Positions 9,709-19,830 of a stretch of 27,386 nt of DNA are shown one piece after another. The notes under the pieces were generated by a model. That model was given only the letters and a program-made list of their open reading frames with translations. It ran no database searches and was not told the DNA's origin. Origin of the DNA: Hypsibius dujardini (lineage: Eukaryota > Tardigrada > Eutardigrada > Parachela > Hypsibiidae); assembly GCA_001579985.1 (NCBI GenBank), contig LRSR01014674.1:1-27386 (forward strand). Direction: 5' to 3'. The translations under genes and the position numbers were made by a program. Every line of letters begins with the position of its first letter. Position 1 is the stretch's first letter.

Positions 9709-11503
9709 TTCTTATACAGATAGAATCCACTTTCAGCCGCAAGGAAAAAAGTCACTAGAAGAATGGAAAGAAAAGATACATATCAATCAGGCAATCCAGT
9801 CGAACATGTCTCGCCAAAATAGTTAAGCAATGCAATTCTCTTTGTCCTAATGTATTGCGTTAAATATGGGAAAGATGAACATGATTATTAAAAGACAAAT
9901 GCGAAACAGCTGGGCAAATTTGTACAGTAGTTACCATTTGAATAGAATTATAAAAGCCCCTAAAGAGAAATGGAGATAATAATAAATAAAAAGTTGGTCC
10001 CGTCCCGTGATGCATACGTGTGGTGTGTGGTGTCTTGATGAGATTGTAATCCACTAAGGCGGTGCCAGATCACTACTATTACTAATGGCTCAAGGAAAGA
10101 AAAGAAAGGAATAGAATAAGGACTCATTCGTAGCTGATTATCAGAAGCGATGCGCGGAGAAAGAACCCTTCACATTAAAAAACCAACGTGACTAGCTCGT
10201 AATGCGTGATGCGCGACATAAGTTTTGAGAAAGAAAAAATATGCCACACCTTATTTATAGCCGTTGAGCCTCTCGATCAAAATAAGAGTAAATGAGATGA
10301 GCTCCAGAGTCTCTCAATAATACCTGGAAAGAATAACAAGGATAATCAGCAAAGAAAGTATCTAAACTGAGTACAGTACGAGTGATTGATTGATTTATAT
10401 GCTAAACAACTGCTGATCTAACCACTTAAATGATTCATTTCTCACTCCGTACGACATTACTAGTACTAAAAAAATAAACAAACCCAAGGCTTTTTCAAAA
10501 TTCCACCTTTTTTGAGAAGCTTAATTTTAAATAAAAACCTCGTGGTGTCGTGATTACGCGGGGTCAGAGTATAGCTGCATGGAGGAGCCAAGTTGGAAAT
10601 TTTCCAGCAACTCCATACATCAATTTATTGATTGGATGATATATTCAACACTCTATGGATGCCAATCTCTCTTTCGTAGAGCAGTCGCACATAAGCGAGA
10701 ATCTTGCGACCAAATTGAAGCTGACTGACCCAATCCAATTAGGATGGGAGTAATAGTGGTCGAAAGTGGAGAAAGATGCCATGAAACTGTAAGAGTATTA
10801 GTACCGTCGAGTAGCGTGCCCTTTTATGATGAATCACCTGCAGCGGCAGCCAATCCACATTACAGTTATATTGCCCATCTTCCTAATATCCAAATAAATC
10901 CTATCCGATCCTTGAAAGAAACTACACACTACACGCATCAATTGAAAACAAAGAAACTAGGCATGTCCTGGAACTAGTAACGGAAGGGCAACATCTACTA
11001 ACATCCCAACCAAAACATTGGCGCACATGTGCTGATTGAGTTGATTTGCCAATCAGAATCATCTGCAGGGAAAGTGCCCAAACACACTTAACCGTGACTG
11101 CCTTTTCCTTGTTTTTATTTAGGCTGTCTCCTCGTTCAAACATGTAACCCCGGTCGCCCGGCGATAGCAAAACGAACACTGCTGCCTCGTGATAGTCTCA
11201 CAGAAACCTCTTCATACAACTGGAACCTGAGAAACGCTAACTTCAACTCTGCTCTTTAAATAATAATAATGTACGGTGATCAGTGTCACACAGCACAAGT
11301 GCAAGTAGAAGACACAGTAGAGTACAAGTATGACGCTCAATTGGGAGAAGGAAATACTCATACTTAACTGGATCATCCTTATAAAACTACGTAATAACCC
11401 CATGGACAAACTGAAAATGCGATCACAACTCAAGTATATGAATAGAAGCCGTTATAAACAAATTTTGGACTGAATGCAATTAACAGGGAGACATAGAGGG
11501 AAT
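9709..11503. other. Spacer between UBE3C 3' end and BTBD10 5' end
   Basis: This 1.8 kb should contain the UBE3C 3' UTR (right part) and the BTBD10 promoter and 5' UTR (left part). The 77-codon ATG frame at 10744-10977 (plus) has no recognisable domain or splice partner and I do not call it. A TGATTGAT-type repeat occurs near 10382. No RNA gene or repeat family is evident. Confidence 0.5.
11114..11119 (-). terminator. Candidate UBE3C poly(A) signal
   Basis: This is the first AATAAA on the minus strand after the UBE3C stop, about 385 nt downstream of it. No ATTAAA or AATAAA was seen between them. The position is plausible for a 3' UTR of about 400 nt, but it is unverified. Confidence 0.35.
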
Positions 11504-14500
11504 TTAACTCAGTTCAAAGCCAGAGTCGGACTCTATAGCGTACAACAGTTTCTGCCGCAATTTCGTTTCGTCACCCACGTTGGGCAGTTTGAGAAGACTC
11601 ATGCAGGTGCTGGCAGTCGGGAGGCGGTCTTGTCCAGTCACCGGATTGATTGTGAACTTATGCGGCAAATCCTATGAGAAAAAGCAAGCTAAAGAGATAA
11701 TGACATAATTATTACAGGTACTGACCTACCTTGAATCCCAAGAGCGGTGGGCGAGATACACTGGTTACAAACTTGAGCAACTTTCGCTTTGATTCTTCGC
11801 TGAATGACTGGACGATCTTCCAAAACAACTGGATTGTTGGATGTTCCTCGTCGTAAGGGCCTTAAATGAAAGGAATTGAAATACCACAACACGTGGGGAG
11901 CAAAATAGATTACACGACAACGAGAAGCGAATATGAAAAAGCGAATAAGTTGTACTCACTGCCATATACGGTGTTCCTGCGCCAGTCCCGGACGTCGATG
12001 GGTTCTTCCGCCCCTGATATCAGAGTCTGAAGCTCTCTAAAGTTAAAGATCTGAAGTAACTGGATCGGCACGACATCTGACAGTCCTTCCCGGAAATACG
12101 CCGTGTGATGCTTTATCTATAATTTTTATATGGGCATTCATTTGTACAACTACGGCATGGAAACTGAACGCTACACCGAAATAACTAACCTGCTTATTGA
12201 GCTTAAAGTCAGCCATAAGGAAGATATATTCAATCACATTCTCCTTGCTTACGAGGATATTTTTTCCATTTGGTTTTAGGTCCACCTGCCTGTGAAAGAT
12301 TTAAAATAAGTTGCAACATTTGACTTTCATTTTTACTAGTGAAGTGAATAGCAAACACCTGAACTATTCCTCTGACCTGGTCACACCCATTTCATCAACG
12401 GCCACTGAAAAATCAAGTGCAAGATCTACGAAATCCCCGCTGAACTGCTTGAGGGACAGCAAATTCTTAAAGAGTGTCGGATCCAACGATTTGAGGTAGT
12501 GAATATCAACATTGCCGAGATTATTCTTCGCCAGTAGCTTCTTCAGGAAGAAATCAGCAAAATGCAGCTCCGTTAAGAGGTTCTCGTAGATGGCTTTTCC
12601 CAGCATCCGACCGAGAAAGAAAAAGTGCTCTCTATAGTTGTGCGGAAAGAGGATAGTAGCCTCAGGGTTGGGATACAAGGCGCTGTCAGCGTTGGTCCTA
12701 AAGATTCCTCGATTAGCGTCGAAACCAGCGCGCAGAGTCTGGCCCATAAATTCTCGAAATAAACCTCCTCCATCAACTCCAGCCTCATCAAGACCTGCAA
12801 GATTCTGGAAGGTCACCTTGATAGGTTTGCGCATATCTTGGACAACATTTCTGTCGAGATCGGTGAAGCTGTCTTCGTAGATGTAATCCCGTCGGACCTT
12901 AACGTGGGCGTGGCTGTCCGGTCGGAGAAAGTCGAACTCCGATCGCATTGCGTTCTTTTCCGCTTTCAATGTTAAATAGACAAAGAGCAGACGCTGTTGG
13001 AACGGCAACAAACACGGCATCTGGTCGACAACCAGACTGAACCGCAGCTCGTCAAAAGTTGCGCCGGCTGTTGGAAAATTCTTGAGTCTACAAATACCAA
13101 TTGATCAAGCTGCATGTACGCCAGAAACATCTACTGACTTTTCGTACCTCCACTGTTTAAACAATCAACTTACGGTTTGAAGGGGTTCAACTTCTCAAAA
13201 ATATCATAAATAAAATCCCTCTGGCCAACAGTCCGCTTAGTTCGATCAGCCAATGCAATCAGCCGCGGACTCGCCCAAAAACCATCCGGACAGAACGCAC
13301 GACGAGCATCTCGGTCGTGGAGTTCCTGAAAATTAAGCACATATACTGTATGCTACGTTAAGTTTCGTAAGTTAATATACAAGCAATCAATATTAGTATA
13401 CCTCGAGCGTACAGCCTTGGACGAAGGTAGCGATATGTCATACAACCCAAAACGTACCTTGATCAGCTGAACCACAGAGATGAACAAGTGAGACATGAGT
13501 CTTGCGTACTCGGGATCAGTTTGGTGCGGTGTAGGAGTGTATGCTAAAAATACCATCCCAGAAGCGACGTCACGAGCACTGGCAGCAATGAGAACAACCT
13601 CGTCCAGTGAAAACTCGAATCCTGTTCCAGTATTTGCCCGATCACCGGAACTGAATTCATCGTCATAGACAGTGGCGATGATACAAATTAGCAGCTTGCA
13701 AAATACCGCATACAGCTGAATCCACGGCTTGTTGCTGGCAAAGTCAAACGTCGTGCCGGCATTCAGCGATGTGCTGGGTAGAATGCTGAAGTGATTGACG
13801 CGCTGCCAGAGAGAGCGGAGGAAGGCTGTGTTGAAGGCAAATTTGTAGAAGAGAGTCGGCATGATCATTCCATCCTGGTAGGGATTTATTATTAGAGCTG
13901 TACAAATTCCGGCCGCGTCGTCCACACTTGTGGGCAGCTTCACCTAATTAGGGAGGAAATTGAACGTCTTAATCAAAGCTGGTACGATATATTAAAAGAA
14001 CAGAACTACAAAGCAAGCCACAATTACATCAAGACTCTCGACCATCATAGAGATGAAAGCAGGATTTTCCAGGACAGCTTCAATCTCCTTCTTGGCCTCT
14101 TGGAGGGTTTCCGTTTCTTCCGTCTTGGGCGCCACCGCTGCCGAAGTCACAGTGAGAACTGCTTCCATATCCTCATCCTCATCTTCTTCTTCGATTTGCA
14201 TCTGCATACTGACTGGCTCCACTTTCTCCACAACAACTGTCGGAGTGGAGAACAAACCCGCCAAGGCGAAACTGAGAATGCGCAGTACAGCCGGGTTTCT
14301 CGTGCCGATAAAGATTCGAATCCATTGGTTGAGAAGGACCATCAACGACCAACACAGCCAGATGTCTGCGGAAAACGATTTCTCTACATCACTGATAAGA
14401 GCTGCCAAAATTGTGGAGAATGCAACGACAGGCACTTTGACTTTTGATTGTTCAGCGAGTGAACGGATGACGAAAGCGTTGACAATCTTCTCCCGCGATG

Positions 14501-15888
14501 TCGACAGGACTTGATTGCAGAAGAAGGACATTGCCAGCTTCGCTGAATCGAGTGCTTGTCCTTCCAGTAGGATGTTTAGAGGTGCGACGAGCAGGGAGAG
14601 CAGGGACAACTGCAGTGCTCCAACAGGAGTGGAAGACGAGGTCAACGTCAGTCCATTGGAGCGGGATTTCAGGATGGTCAAACAGGACCTGTGCACCAAA
14701 TAGATGAACAAATCAAAACCCTTTCAATTCAATTGAAAGTGAAACATGAATCCACTTACCGAAAAAAGTGGCGTTTAATCAGAAAGACGCACACGGCAAG
14801 GTTGGTCTGCTTGGGTAAGGTCTCATTGCCAATGATAATCTCCGCCAGCCGCAAAACCGAATTGCTTTCCGATGGGCTACAGTCTATCAATGATACAGCC
14901 GCAGCGAGCTCCAAAGAGCCTCCGATGAACTTTGCCATTGTCAAGGCACTTTTCCAATCCTTGGCGCATTCCACCAGACAGGCATCCTTGAGACGAATCA
15001 TATTGTGACATAAGAAGAAGATTGCACGGCTCTCCGGTCCTCCACTGCTTCCCTCACGGAAAAAATAGATATTGGCGGCCCGTAGGAAGTGCAGCAATCG
15101 ACTCAAGTCTTGTGTGGAAGATAATTCCGATTTTAACTGCTCCATTTCGCCAAGAAATAGCGCTTTCTGTAAGAAAAGTGACGCGACGTAACTAATTATT
15201 TCGGATGAAAGTAGGTCATTTGGGGAATCTCACCTGCTGATGGCGAACGAGGAATCTCCGGGCCAGCGACTGAAGCTTGACGGTTCTCGCAATCTTTTTC
15301 CGAAGTTCCTACAAGTATTAAACGAGATGCTAATTGAAACATTCACACAAAAGACGTTAGAGCCATCCGAGAAGTGAAGCAACTAAACTTACCTCTCGTT
15401 GTCGACGATCTTCTTCGGCACGTCTGGTTGTTTCATTTCGCCCCTCCTAAATCCAGTCAAAAGTAACACTACTCTTCAAAGGTAATGAAAGGATGCTACA
15501 AGCATGTTGAAAAACTTGTAAGATGTGGCAAGCGGCTGGCTTTCAACTTTCAACTACAGCACCGTATCAATCAATCAGTCGATCAAAACATTTCCAGGTG
15601 GTGCACTGAATGCGTTGATTGATGGATTTGTTTGACATAGCTTAAACATTCAACCAATCAATCAAACAAGGCGCTTTTATGTGCATAAAGTGGGCGACTT
15701 CTAAGGAGTATTTCTTCTGGCTAAATCCGTTCCATGCCCTGCGCTAGTTATTGAATTGCCACAAAACTACGGATTAAGCAAGTTCGAGGGATTCGTTTAA
15801 ACAAATATGTGATCGTACGTACCACGCGATTGCTTCCCCGCAAGAATTGTGGAGGTCTTTTTCGATGGTCTCCTTCGAAGGAAAACAT
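11504..15888 (-). CDS. UBE3C: HECT-type E3 ubiquitin ligase UBE3C (Hul5 family)
   Basis: UBE3C works at the 26S proteasome, extending ubiquitin chains (largely K48 and K29) on partly degraded substrates to increase processivity. Exons on the minus strand: 15888-15823, 15446-15393, 15308-15234, 15166-14760, 14688-14028, 13943-13458, 13325-13174, 13087-12377, 12289-12190, 12116-11960, 11860-11730, 11671-11504. All are GT-AG and in phase, giving 1055 aa (human 1083). The N-terminus [12 protein letters not shown] matches the family start. A basic helix and IQ-like motif lie at about 50-62 ([11 protein letters not shown]). The HECT domain runs from about 700 to the end, with [33 protein letters not shown] and RPPLLGFK. 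The catalytic Cys is in [14 protein letters not shown] at about residue 1023, 32 residues from the end as in human. The protein ends GFELS. The middle region (exons 4-6) is more divergent. It looks fully functional. Confidence 0.97.
15447..15822 (-). promoter_or_regulatory. UBE3C intron 1 with a cluster of ATCAATCA motifs
   Basis: The 376-bp first intron carries three copies of a TGATTGAT/ATCAATCA word within about 100 bp (near 15567, 15616 and 15653), in both orientations. Such words resemble Exd/Pbx-Hox composite sites, and first introns often hold enhancers. Function is inferred only. Confidence 0.25.
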
Positions 15889-16524
15889 CTGCACCTTAGG
15901 TTGACTATCAATTCCTATCCTAATCCGATTCCCTGAACGCCTGAATGAAGAGAAACAAGGCAACAAAAGGCAACGTCAAAATGTCAAAGGATCATCTTCA
16001 ACTGAAACATCACCTTGACGGTATACTTTACCTTACCGTAAGCGAGCGGAAGAGATTATCTTCTGCTCTAGACAGGCACAATTAAACTGAAAAATCAAAT
16101 CAGATTTCTTTTTTGGGAACGGGATCTAAAAACATGTTTACGCAATTTTGACAGTACTCGTACTCGTATGCATGAATCAGCTGTAGCATGACCATACTGT
16201 CAGGTCCCCATGAGTTAACTAAGTATTTCTACTCTAGTCCACAAACGAATACAAGTTCAAACAACTAATTCTACCCTGTTATCAAGGTATTTTATACTTA
16301 TTAGTTATTATTTACCGGAGAAAATGTCTGTTTGGAGTTTGGAGAATTGCTACAGCAAAAAAAGTCACCAAAATGAAACAGAATCCGTCACTCACAGGCT
16401 CATCAAGAGTTCAACCTGAGTCGAGGTAGTAATGTAGATGGGCCTATAGAAACAGATGGCAGCACCCCTGCTAGTGCTTAGTCTTGTTGTCAGGGAAGCA
16501 TCATAATAACTCGGCAAGTACTAG
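15889..16524. other. UBE3C upstream region
   Basis: This stretch lies between the UBE3C start codon and the left inverted repeat of the transposon. It should hold the UBE3C promoter and 5' UTR. The frame of the first exon stays open upstream without a further ATG that fits the family. I see no clear TATA box, RNA gene or repeat. Confidence 0.4.
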
Positions 16525-16582
16525 TATGAGGCAAAGTCTGTATTACGGCTCATCTCTATCTGGTCGATAAATCGGCTCACTC
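16525..16582 (+). repeat. Left terminal inverted repeat
   Basis: Reads TATGAGGCAAAGTCTGTATT at its outer end and finishes ATAAATCGGCTCACTC. It pairs with 18155-18213 read on the other strand. Similarity stops sharply after the final CACTC, which marks the inner edge. Confidence 0.78.
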
Positions 16583-16584
16583 GG

Positions 16585-16598
16585 CTAGCAGGGGGCGC
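16585..16598 (+). promoter_or_regulatory. CTCF-like core motif just inside the transposon
   Basis: CTAGCAGGGGGCGC agrees with the widely used CTCF core consensus CCASYAGRKGGCRS at 13 of 14 positions. CTCF is conserved in arthropods. The site lies directly inside the left inverted repeat. One good match in 27 kb can arise by chance, so occupancy is speculative. Confidence 0.25.
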
Positions 16599-16639
16599 CC
16601 TCGGCGTTCAACTACTTAAATTGGTATTGCTATCCTGCG

Positions 16640-17771
16640 CTATTATCAATCAAGTAAAGATGCGCTATAGAAACGGCGTCGTATCTCAGGCATGTATCAT
16701 TCAGGTTTCTGCATTATTTTATTCCGGCTCGCTAGACAACGCTTCGATCACAGCTTGTTTGACAACATGTCTTATCGGCTTTGCTCGCTTTCAAGCCTTT
16801 TAACAGGCTTCTTTTGTGTATCTGATTTATTAAGAGAAGCAGCGGTCTTCTTTTGTTTTTCCAGCTTCTTTTTAACAACTTATTGGGCTTTGGTCAGACG
16901 CTCTTCAAGGGCAAGCCGGACGGACGCTTCGCTCTATAACTTTCCAGGAGAGGTATCCAGTCGGGTGTCTTTCACTTTTCGCGTTTTCGAAGAAATGGAG
17001 TTGTTAAGTCGTTGATGCGTGCTCATCGCAATGTCGTATCCGGCAGTGGTTCCACTAATCTGGCGGCGAATAGATCACAAGGTCGAGTCGATGTTTGGCT
17101 CCGATAGGCACAGGCGCTTGTATGATTCACGCAAGTTTTGTTCCTCCTCTAAGGTGGGGGCAGTATCTAGCCGGCAGCATTCCCACATGCAAGTACAGTC
17201 ACCTGGATACGGTCATCTCCGTCAAAACATTAAGTGACGTTCCTTATTCCGTTCGAAACATAAACTTTGCTGTACCGAGTACCGAGTGCAAATCTGCAAA
17301 TCCAAGTTCCAAAGGCTGTTCGGGTTTGAGGTATTCTTCCGTCTTGAGCTTCCTATTGAGGGCGGTGTACTGCAAACATAGCTCATCTGTCCACTGTCTT
17401 GCTTTCTTCCGGTTGTCAGCCTGACTAATTCGCTCTGATAATGTGGGATGTCGCTGCAGGAAGGCTGCGTGCCAACAGTTGCTAAAAGTGCTCTCAAGCA
17501 GATTCTTTTCCTTGCACAAACCAAGGACAAATTTGCCTCAGGTGATACCTGAATAACAGTACACCGAGCTCGGCACAATTGTGCAGTAGATCGCAGATCG
17601 CAAGCTCCTCTTTCGGCATAAAGTTGGTCGGTGTTCCTCGTGACCGATTTCTCAATCATTTAATGCCGTCGAAGAGTTGTCTGCGACACGCGAAAAATTG
17701 TAAGCAGCATTCCAAACAGTTGTAACCCCTTCCTCAACTGCATGTATGGCCGCATCCAATCTGCTACTCAT
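16640..17771 (-). pseudogene. Broken psq/CENP-B HTH transposase (pogo/Tigger type)
   Basis: The frame starts at ATG 17771 with MSSRLDAAIHAVEEG, then VWNAAYNFS, the spacing of a psq-type helix-turn-helix. After a stop and a frame change a second frame reads PKEELAICDLLHNCAELGV. The original frame then resumes with NCWHAAFLQRHPTLSERISQ, the W-x3-FLxRHPxLSxR signature of CENP-B-type HTH domains in Tigger/jerky/pogo transposases. After another shift a charged, Lys/Glu-rich tail follows (TLEEEQNLRESYKRL; VVKKKLEKQKK) with several in-frame stops (TGA, TAG, TAA). Only about 50 codons separate the HTH from the tail, so the DDE catalytic domain, usually about 200 residues, is missing. It cannot make a working protein. 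Membership of the pogo superfamily rests on motif recognition only. Confidence 0.7.
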
Positions 17772-18154
17772 TTCCGAATAACAAATTTGAAAAATGATAA
17801 AACCGCAAAATATTGATGAACACTAAACCAAGATGAGGCAAACAAATGGCAGTAAAGTGGAAATTTAAATAAATGTTCTTGTGCAATGAGCATCTGCGAA
17901 ACCGCATCTGTACAGCGACAATCAGCTGATCGTTTCTGTTGCAAATATGCCGGTGTGTGATTTGTACCAGTGGCGCCCCTGCAGCCTGAACAAGTTTTTT
18001 TCACAGCAATTTGTTTCTAACCAATCGCATTTTTAACCCACATGACATTCATGACTATTTCTTGCCGCAATTAAACTAAACCATTATTTGTAATGTTTTG
18101 AAAGTCCAAAAAAGAAGTTTATTCTTTTACTGTACACGTAGTTCGGTTTGAAAT

Positions 18155-18213
18155 GAGTGAGCCGATTTACCCACCAAGTGGAGGGGGAGTCGAAATACAG
18201 ACTTCGTCTCATA
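18155..18213 (-). repeat. Right terminal inverted repeat
   Basis: On the minus strand it begins TATGAGACGAAGTCTGTATT and ends GTAAATCGGCTCACTC, matching the left copy at 16525-16582 with one single-base insertion and a divergent middle. Confidence 0.78.
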
Positions 18214-18245
18214 CATGAACTGGTACGCTTTTTTCCATTTAATAG

Positions 18246-18364
18246 AGAGTTTTCGCAAACGGTATCTCACGGTATAGCGGTACAGTAGAGAAAACTCTCT
18301 GACCCCAGTTCATTTTTCTATACTGTACGGCCATACCGTGAGATATACCGTTTGCGAAAACTCT
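18246..18364. mobile_element. Foldback (MITE-like) element
   Basis: Arms 18246-18287 and 18321-18364 are reverse complements over about 42 bp with a 2-bp indel and a few mismatches. The left arm begins AGAGTTTTCGCAAACGGTAT and the inner end is GTACAGTA. The 33-bp loop carries another partial copy of the GAAAACTCT end. There is no coding capacity. It starts 32 bp beyond the right inverted repeat of the transposon but shares no sequence with it. Confidence 0.75.
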
Positions 18365-19830
18365 AATGAGGGGTTGCGTAATGTCGGCATCCTCTTCATG
18401 CAGCGATCCATCATTGTGCATGCCCTTGCACGTCATCTATCTTTTACTTCCCGCAAATCTGAGAAGGTAATCTTCAAATCTGGCACCTTTATATTGATGC
18501 GCAACTGCAACTCCTCCATCAATAACCGACCACCTGTTTGATAGAAGGTGGACTTTAGGTAATCGTTATACATGTGCATAGATATTAGATGAAGATGCTT
18601 CAGTGGTTAGTCTAGCAGAAATAAATGGAAATGCCGACATGGCATAAGGCCTTGAGCTTTCTTGAAAATATAATTATATAAATAGCATGCACGACTGCCC
18701 TGCAAGTATGACTACTGCCCTAACTAGTACGACGATACTGTACGGTCGGTAATAATATCATTCTGCATGATGAGAAGGAGAAAATGAGCATCGATTTTGC
18801 GCGTTGAATTCTCTTAGATAATGGAAAAATAGAAGAGAGGAACCCAGCTGGATGCACCTTGGGCTTTGGCTAAATTAGCGCTTGACTTGGGGACTTTGCC
18901 GGTTTAATCAATAAACAGCCGGTAAGCTGAAAGTGTCCCCACACGCATACCGACGTCAAAGCCATCATTTTCTGAGGCATCATGCAAGCCATTATTATTG
19001 CATAAAATAGGTAGACAGGAACTGTAATATTGCAACTCGCTTTCAAATTTCATTCGACAGTGACAGTGCCATACGTACGTACTACAGGAGTGCCGGTACC
19101 GTACTGCAGGAAAGAGTTACCATTAGAGAGGTCTTTTCTTTCCTCTGCACACTGTTCCATTCGGTCGCCACTCTGACCACACTTTCCGTGACACTTTCTA
19201 AGGACACCCATCCCCAAGACCTTTTTACTGTAACCGGAAGGATTATAATGGAGCTACTAAGCGGGCACTGTTCCGTTCTATACTAGTACCCTCTTCCTCC
19301 TACAGGAACCCAAGTGTTCCATTGACGACATGACGGGAGAGAGGGAAAGGAAAGGTGTTTGCCGTTGAGATTGCCTTCTTTCTTTATTCACCATCTTGGG
19401 ATACATTGAGCTGGTGAGGCTTCTTCCCGGTTGGTTCATCTGCAAGTACAGTGCATGTTCAATCATTTCATATTTAGTCCCAGTGTCCTGTACCCACAAC
19501 TGGACCAGCCTGATTCGTTTCGGACTATTTTTCCTATTTAAGTTGGTCTGGGCTGAAACTTTGGCTTACCAATTACGGTACGGTACGATCGCCGGGGGAA
19601 TAGTCATGGTTTGATTTATTGCAGTACAAAATTGGTGAGTGGTTCAATACCATCTTCTCCAGAATTGATTAAAGTATCAACAATTTAAAGCTCAATTTTA
19701 CCTTTGCAGAGTGTCAATTTTGAAGGAAAGAATGAGGAACTAGAATTAAAATAAATAAAGGTCATCCGTTTGACCGGTTGGTTTTTCATTTGTTTCGCTG
19801 TTGTACGGTGTGCGTGGACGTGGTCAAGAA
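18365..19830. other. Upstream flank of the igloo-like gene
   Basis: About 1.5 kb with no supported gene. Frames at 18338-18541 and 19278-19614 are short and unrecognised. The right part should include the promoter and 5' UTR of the IQ-motif gene. Several GTAC-centred palindromic words occur (near 18735, 19092, 19280 and 19575). Confidence 0.45.

Larger units (their letters stand above)
16525..18213. mobile_element. Degenerate DNA transposon with terminal inverted repeats
   Basis: Left end 16525-16582 and right end 18155-18213 are inverted copies, about 45 of 58 positions alike with one gap. Both begin TATGAG, share AGTCTGTATT, and end TAAATCGGCTCACTC. A TA lies at each outer edge, consistent with a TA target duplication of the Tc1/mariner/pogo superfamily, but the exact boundary is not settled because weak similarity continues outward for about 10 bp. 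Between the ends, on the minus strand, lies a broken transposase frame with psq and CENP-B type DNA-binding regions. The body is about 1.7 kb, too short for a full pogo/Tigger transposase. It is an old, immobile, internally deleted copy. Confidence 0.75.

Noticed and set aside
9533-9826. Plus-strand 97-codon ATG frame
   Set aside because: Antisense to the first BTBD10 exon, whose BTB-domain reading is clear.
10744-10977. Plus-strand 77-codon ATG frame
   Set aside because: No recognisable domain, low-complexity Ala run, and no convincing splice sites joining it to anything.
14053-14707. Several plus-strand frames of 60-153 codons
   Set aside because: They are antisense shadows of UBE3C exon 5, with Ser-rich runs mirroring the acidic Glu/Asp tract.
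17095-17424. Plus-strand 109-codon frame in the transposon
   Set aside because: Antisense to the CENP-B-like HTH remnant; its composition follows from the other strand.
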